From the NCBI RefSeq assembly GCF_003287875.1, contig NZ_QMKK01000025.1, positions 493,008-557,007 of the forward strand: a stretch of 64,000 nucleotides of DNA, read 5' to 3'. Made by a program: the position numbers and the translations under genes. The notes under the pieces were generated by a model. That model was not told the origin of the DNA and ran no database searches. It saw nothing but the letters and a program-made list of their open reading frames with translations. Of this stretch, positions 62,101-64,000 are shown piece after piece (position 1 is the stretch's first letter; each line of letters begins with the position of its first letter). The stretch comes from Martinezella tropici (lineage in GTDB: Bacteria; Pseudomonadota; Alphaproteobacteria; Rhizobiales; Rhizobiaceae).

Positions 62101-64000
62101 AGCCGCGCAGCCAGATTCCCGGTCTGGCCAAGAACGATATTGCCACCGGATGCATCCGTTGCGGCGAAGTCGATACCGGCGACGACAGACTGTGCCGACA
62201 GGCTTTGACCGGTGATCAGGACATTGCCGGCCGCGAGAATCTGGCCGGTGATGCTGGTCGCGCCATTCAGCGTGGCATCGCCATGGGCAGTGACGGCATC
62301 CGCGCTCACGGCCGTACCGCTGGCCGAAAAAGTGCCAGCCGAGAGCAATGTGCCGGTCTTGATCGCACCGGTCGAAGCAAGAGTCAGATTGCCGCTTGTC
62401 GTCTGGACGATGTTCCCATTGGCGGCTGCCGTTGCTGCGAAATCGACGCCCGAGACAATGGCGCCGGCTTTGATGCTCGAGCCAGAGATACCGATGTTGC
62501 CGCCGCTAAGCATCTGCTGATTAACGGTGGTTGCCCCGGCGAAGGTGATGTCTTTATGACCTGTGACGGCATCTGCCGTCACAGTCGCGGCATTGACGTT
62601 GATGGCACCGGCGGCTTGCATCGTCGACGCCGAAAATCCACCACTCAACTGAGCTGTCAGGTCCCCAGCGCGATTGCCTGCAATCGTCGCGGTCTGACCA
62701 ACAACGATATTGCCGCCGGCGGCGTTAGTTGCGCCGAAGTCGACGCCCGCAACGACGGTCTGCGCTGCCAGACTTTGGCCAGTGATCAGCACGTTACTGG
62801 CGCCCAGGATCTGGCCCGTAACGCTGGTGGCACCCCGGAGCGTCACATCGCCATGCGCCGTGACGCTCCCGGCCGTGATAGTAGACCCGGCCGCATTGAG
62901 GCTACCTGCCGAGAGTAGTGTGCCAGTGTCGATGTTGCCCGCGGCGACAAGTGTCAGATTGCCGCTTGTCGTTTGGACGATACTTCCGTTTGCGGCTGCC
63001 GTTGCTGCGAAGTCTACACCCGAGACCGCGGTACCGACCTTAATGCTCGAGCCAGAGATGCCAAGGTTACCGCCGCCAAGCAACTGGTTGGTGATATCAA
63101 CGCGACCGCTTGCGGTCGTCGTGGCGACACCGCCAGCTGCCGTGCCGGAAAGGCTAATATCCTCGTGACCGGTAATCGCATCTGCAGTGATGGACGCGCC
63201 GCTGACGTCGATGGCACCCGCAGCCTGTATGGTCGGCACCGCAATGGCGCCATTGACGTTCACCGTCAAATTCCCGGCGTGGCCAAGGACGATATTGCCG
63301 CTGGCCGCATTGGTCGCATCGAAGTCGATGCCGGAAACGATGGTCCGAGCCTTCAAGCTCTGGCCGCTGATCAATACGTTGCCGGACGCAAGGATCTGGT
63401 CCGTCACGCTGATCGCGCCGCCGAGCGTCATCTCGCCATGGGCCGAGATATTGCCGGCCGTGACCGTCGCGGCACCGGCAGTGAGATTGCCGGCAGAGAG
63501 CAAAGTTCCAGCGCTGAGCGCGCCAGTGGCCGTCAATGTCAGATTGCCGGTTCCGGCTGATGGTGCGCCAAGCACGACGCTGCCTCCGGCCGCATTGGTG
63601 GCGGCAATGTCGACGCCGGAGACAATAGCGTCCGCCTGGATGCCAGAGCCGGAAACGCGGACATTGCCGCCGCCGAGGACCTGACCGATGATATCAACAC
63701 TGCCGCTTCCGGCTCCCGCACTGGTGGCGCCTGAAAGCACGATGTCCCTGTGGCCGGTGATCGTGTCGGCGGTGATGGTCTGGCCGGTGGTATTGATCGC
63801 GCCGGCTGCAAGCACAGTCCCTGCCTGTATGGCGCCAGCACTGTCGTTGATCGTCAGATCACCGCCACCCGCACTGAGCACGATATTACCGCCATTGGCT
63901 TTGGTCGCGGCAAAGTCGACGCCGGAGGCGAGAAGACCGGCGCTGACACCATTGGCGTTGCCATTGATGGTGATATTGCCCGCGCCGAGCAATTGGTTGG
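53163..64000 (-). CDS. cdiA: CdiA-type filamentous haemagglutinin with C-terminal toxin module (N-terminal part outside window)
   Basis: This open frame of more than 3600 residues runs off the right edge, so the start, signal peptide and TPS domain are not visible. Most of it is beta-helix: the first part has 14 tandem units with a SGVDFAAT core. After about residue 1500 non-repeat segments follow, including FLDVSKFYGSSYFIGRVGYT and FLGDAYFDNQLVDEQM, typical of the receptor-binding part of CdiA. Next come FHA-2 haemagglutinin repeats (SSSELTHNGSTITAGGDL) and a pretoxin region (LLHAIGAGILGGANGWEGAV). The C-terminal module has QRMPHPTLIGGSDP, AAGMVDIRGGKIYSI and SGHFKP, seen in many polymorphic toxins. 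A partner CdiB transporter would be upstream, beyond the window. Confidence 0.85.
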   Translation of the reverse strand, partial: NQLLGAGNITINGNANGVSAGLLASGVDFAATKANGGNIVLSAGGGDLTINDSAGAIQAGTVLAAGAINTTGQTITADTITGHRDIVLSGATSAGAGSGSVDIIGQVLGGGNVRVSGSGIQADAIVSGVDIAATNAAGGSVVLGAPSAGTGNLTLTATGALSAGTLLSAGNLTAGAATVTAGNISAHGEMTLGGAISVTDQILASGNVLISGQSLKARTIVSGIDFDATNAASGNIVLGHAGNLTVNVNGAIAVPTIQAAGAIDVSGASITADAITGHEDISLSGTAAGGVATTTASGRVDITNQLLGGGNLGISGSSIKVGTAVSGVDFAATAAANGSIVQTTSGNLTLVAAGNIDTGTLLSAGSLNAAGSTITAGSVTAHGDVTLRGATSVTGQILGASNVLITGQSLAAQTVVAGVDFGATNAAGGNIVVGQTATIAGNRAGDLTAQLSGGFSASTMQAAGAINVNAATVTADAVTGHKDITFAGATTVNQQMLSGGNIGISGSSIKAGAIVSGVDFAATAAANGNIVQTTSGNLTLASTGAIKTGTLLSAGTFSASGTAVSADAVTAHGDATLNGATSITGQILAAGNVLITGQSLSAQSVVAGIDFAATDASGGNIVLGQTGNLAARLSGGFSASTVEAAGTININAASVTAATITGHKDITLAGTTTVNGQVLGGGNISVSGPNIAAGAIVSGVDFAGTAAANGNIVQTSSGDVSLLSSGNLTIGTLLSAGNLTAQAIDLTASSITSHGRTDLKASGRIDASGQVLSAGNLSIDGASLNAGLLVSGVDFAATAANGGSIMLGGTGATDLTVSGNATAGTILSAGDITAKAANLQAGSVTSHGNIGMVGNVDVSSQILAAGDLTINGGGISAPTLISGIDFSATNAAGGSIVLAQSGKTSLTASGNITAGTILSAGDVTARATDLIAASITSHGTVDVVGNVDVSNQILAAGDLTIDGGSISAPILISGIDFAATNAAGGGIVLGTAGDMNLTASAGITAQTMLSAGNIDAQAATIAANAVTGHGDITLAAGSSVNVSGQLLGAGDVLLSGSSVQINQAVTGVDFAATAHSSNGAIALEASGDLTINAASATANTLIVAGNLDVAASAFTGGDITGHGVVAIGSTTSPGAIRINGQLLGASNVSITGSAVSGNVIAAGVDFAAMDQSGAGNVILGPTGNLTLLATAGDISFNSLLAAGSITANAANNVSANAVSHGDLTITAGNAITLTGQSLASRNANLSARSMAIDTLVSGVDFTATRAAAGGSLMLQRTGAMTLSASSGSISANSLLSGGNLAATATQNIGYNSLQSLGSATLTAPGTIAYTNTTRVGSNLTLNTGVVDLSGSRGSRIAGGGTLIVNGSSANLSGSNLVFGGLSLNLSGNADLSNAEVSTVTSSVTGNGDRVAGGSGDIAISAAGLVTTANTSLLAAHDLTLNLPSLGNTGQLAAGNNLTFNVAGDFYNSPSGLVFAGSNANLLVGGTLTNDQGAIVSDGGLTIQGTTAGQRNAAVTNVSGLIQSGGDMSILTSNLINRRSTTPTWVTGQLVSSGAVVGTFVLNPAVAGQPFAYLESTDQNMFQLYAGVDPGQFSDYQPLLYSVATLADGTSYHAWTWVSGSGPTEVRPIFDWIKARVPKDANGNPILDPNNPSRYFIVDEVVRNGSDTSTTYTWDPTSNISQSVYEDRFTSALSPEAVIRAGGNLTVDATNLTNSYSRIEAGGDATLKGSTLTNEGVVLNRTTMLTCSAQSACSAYNADGTADPSRNIANGTSIVSGSQVIGGAAGTLKAAHALSLNFGTVNNTSLGSTSGGAAVSAPSTSSDPLSALNGMTAGGALFNVNAALGSFASNGGASVGSGPSLATVSTTIAGGPTANGSGLTADVGASVSGNGVTLASGPSISSGSLTTGGAAISPNSLMGKLTAALGSSGNLAQVLQVNGAELASLAKPQSGGVGGTVPGQIFLFETRAAFLDVSKFYGSSYFIGRVGYTPETKVPFLGDAYFDNQLVDEQMRQLVGDGLGAGSFIPGNNATDQMKTLLDNGVAYAEANGLALGQALTPEQAASLTQSMVIYQTQIVDGAQVLVPVVYLSAADKAKVNAGGAVIAGNSVSIDAGSVNNSGAIAAADGMTINATEIKANGGTFLAGGNMNLNATNGITLAAQTMTIGGQNVVNTNAGVSAGGNLQIAAGGTLSLQGTKIVAGGNAQLSGTNVNLAAVKVDNGSQQNATGARVTAGGNLTIVGNNDVNIIGSSAKSGGNLSVTATNGAVNIVSTDVARRTDDGYTKTTSTDQQASQLSAGGNLAITASGDAGVNANTGVLISGSDLMAKGNVGLTSNGDINVTTSQSQSNSTFGKNSSSELTHNGSTITAGGDLVAKSKNDINVIGSTMAAEGLLGIQADKNVTIAEATDSATLDVKSSSKKSGFFGSTKENASGHLETTTAAGSSLSGKDGVTIISGGDTTVSASKVTAGDDTHVADLNVQTGGNLIVTAGKDTETEHDSAKRKGFLRSGSSSYDGYNETTIGSQLSASGDVNLDAGKAAAIVGSKVNADGSLNVSGESVSIIGAQENHQSDSKRRDSGLFVGSGGGFISLYGKNEKQGQQSSTDNIGSTLSAGQDVNLTARTTDLNIMGSSVSADRDINLSAARDVNVTPGAESSSQSQQQKKSGFGLALSAGNGGFSIGIGAQSTKDSKAQQSDTNAVSTLAAGRDLNISAGNNVNLQATSASAERDVNLFAKNNINLLSANDVTNYEEVHEKTFAGVTISVTSQIGKAAQSIMNSAERLSDSGGVNALTNTAIAGLGFYQAYKDLKAASENFDAGKGLSFSIGINAGVNHQESSWSSSSSTPVVTDIRAGRSITMEAEKGSITSDGAQILAGYDKNGIPTVSGDPLTGDIFLSAANGDINLNAATGTSDSTSSNKSWSVGVGVNFGCTSKGGCQETGVGVNASYGKGGSETSGTSHTNTHVNGTGDVTIVTNDLALKGATVAGNSVAIDVKNLTIESQLDTQKAKADQFNVSGQIGFGNTGVSGTVQKAKGDAVLVSEQSGIHAGTGGLNIDVKGQTSLVGGLITSEATADKNSFSTGTLTVADIDTHSTWKAETYGGGIGTSGLTIAPPVKAGEKETGKAYSAIGGNIGITITDPAHQVQDIGTIRRDTDNTNTSLPGLPDLQNILRQQYKTQADLQAAQATMAGLVGDIATDLYAKAATQAERDLWKEGGEGRALLHAIGAGILGGANGWEGAVKGALGGAVTTLMAPAIANLVKGMLKDSTLSDQDKQTLATLIGTSLSSAVGAVAGGGEGGSYGAANYQFNYLTHAQREEQISKLRSCNGDQNCVEKIVDEYRDLNVTQENQLIACETRACVDAVVASLHDSNDTLGNDYLELLKYSRAAADLALAYQQNELIGQSQLKTDIAYAYATADYCERNPGSSCKLNGGLAYFGSQALLEGAYGALGVGKNVKPASDVGNPSNPSKGLWSVDPSFAAADEAAGVLVNGRYIRNPTARSLSDSITESGKIRLDGQLANGQYMYVVDTSGNIIIGSRAGQRMPHPTLIGGSDPQVQAAGMVDIRGGKIYSIDNTSGHFKPASESLNNAESAFSKLPNTSFSSDFQGYKPFNGQ
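60100..64000 (-). repeat. Tandem beta-helix repeats inside cdiA
   Basis: A unit of about 90-103 residues recurs at least 14 times, each with the SGVDFAAT-like core (the DNA for it lies near 63915, 63605, 63325, 63015, 62735, 62445, 62170, 61890, 61615, 61345, 61070, 60790, 60495 and 60220). Spacings alternate mostly between about 275 and 310 bases. The unit also has a GNIVL strand and a SAGNL/TAHGD strand, consistent with coils of an extended beta-helix. The region continues past the right edge. Confidence 0.8.

Noticed and set aside
61185..62918. Further long plus-strand frames across the cdiA repeats
   Set aside because: They repeat with the period of the sense repeats, as expected of shadow frames.
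60100..64000. CRISPR-like regular repeats
   Set aside because: The units are 275-310 bases, coding and imperfect; CRISPR repeats are about 24-40 bases with unique spacers.

Overview
The window looks like DNA from a Rhizobium-type alphaproteobacterium. The clues are the GC-rich codon use, a TraG/VirD4 coupling protein of the Agrobacterium/Rhizobium kind, a VirB1-like gene facing a winged-helix regulator, a sigma/NrsF pair, and a D-rhamnose/rml polysaccharide locus. The conjugation genes point to a plasmid, chromid or integrated element. The tRNA-Gln gene and housekeeping-type genes on the right would also fit a chromosome or chromid, so the replicon is undecided.

Layout. (1) 1-1177: the promoter end of a VirB-type secretion operon (VirB1-like, TrbM-like) on the minus strand, with a divergent winged-helix regulator. 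(2) 1252-10900: a metabolic island. A minus-strand operon (class III aminotransferase, thiamine-diphosphate enzyme, SDR, atypical response regulator) faces a polyamine-type ABC importer on the plus strand, with a GntR/FCD regulator between them. Perfect TTTTGTTGCAACAAAA palindromes lie in both promoter regions. (3) 11567-16137: a nucleotidyltransferase-HEPN fusion, then a second atypical response regulator and an alpha-oxoamine synthase preceded by degraded copies of the same palindrome, so regions 2 and 3 may form one regulon. (4) 16436-18349: TraG. (5) 18611-40840: a surface-polysaccharide locus with glycosyltransferases, FkbM methyltransferases, a Wzm/Wzt exporter with a carbohydrate-binding tail, gmd/rmd for GDP-D-rhamnose, a WbpZ-like transferase and rmlBDAC. 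This set resembles the A-band/common antigen system of Pseudomonas. Inside it is a duplication of about 0.7 kb whose two copies have each lost a different gene.

(6) 41018-45710: tRNA-Gln(CUG), then an ECF sigma factor with its NrsF anti-sigma, facing a bufferin-type operon: two DUF2282 peptides with four cysteines each, a DUF692 (MNIO) enzyme, a DUF2063 partner and DoxX. The sigma operon and the peptide operon share the promoter motif GTAAC-N17-CGTA, which ties the sigma factor to this metal-stress RiPP system. (7) 45763-51807: a PhyH-like dioxygenase, a DUF1003 membrane protein, a TetA/TetR-type efflux pair with two operators, and three small lipoprotein genes. (8) 52078-64000: the 3' end of a very large CdiA-type filamentous haemagglutinin, truncated by the window edge, with at least 14 tandem beta-helix repeats, a distinct C-terminal module, an overlapping immunity candidate, a decayed open reading frame and one more small gene. 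This tail is more AT-rich than its surroundings.

Coordinates come from reading frames. Start codons were moved inward where a clear ribosome-binding site or domain boundary supports it. Functions were assigned by recognising motifs, with no database search.
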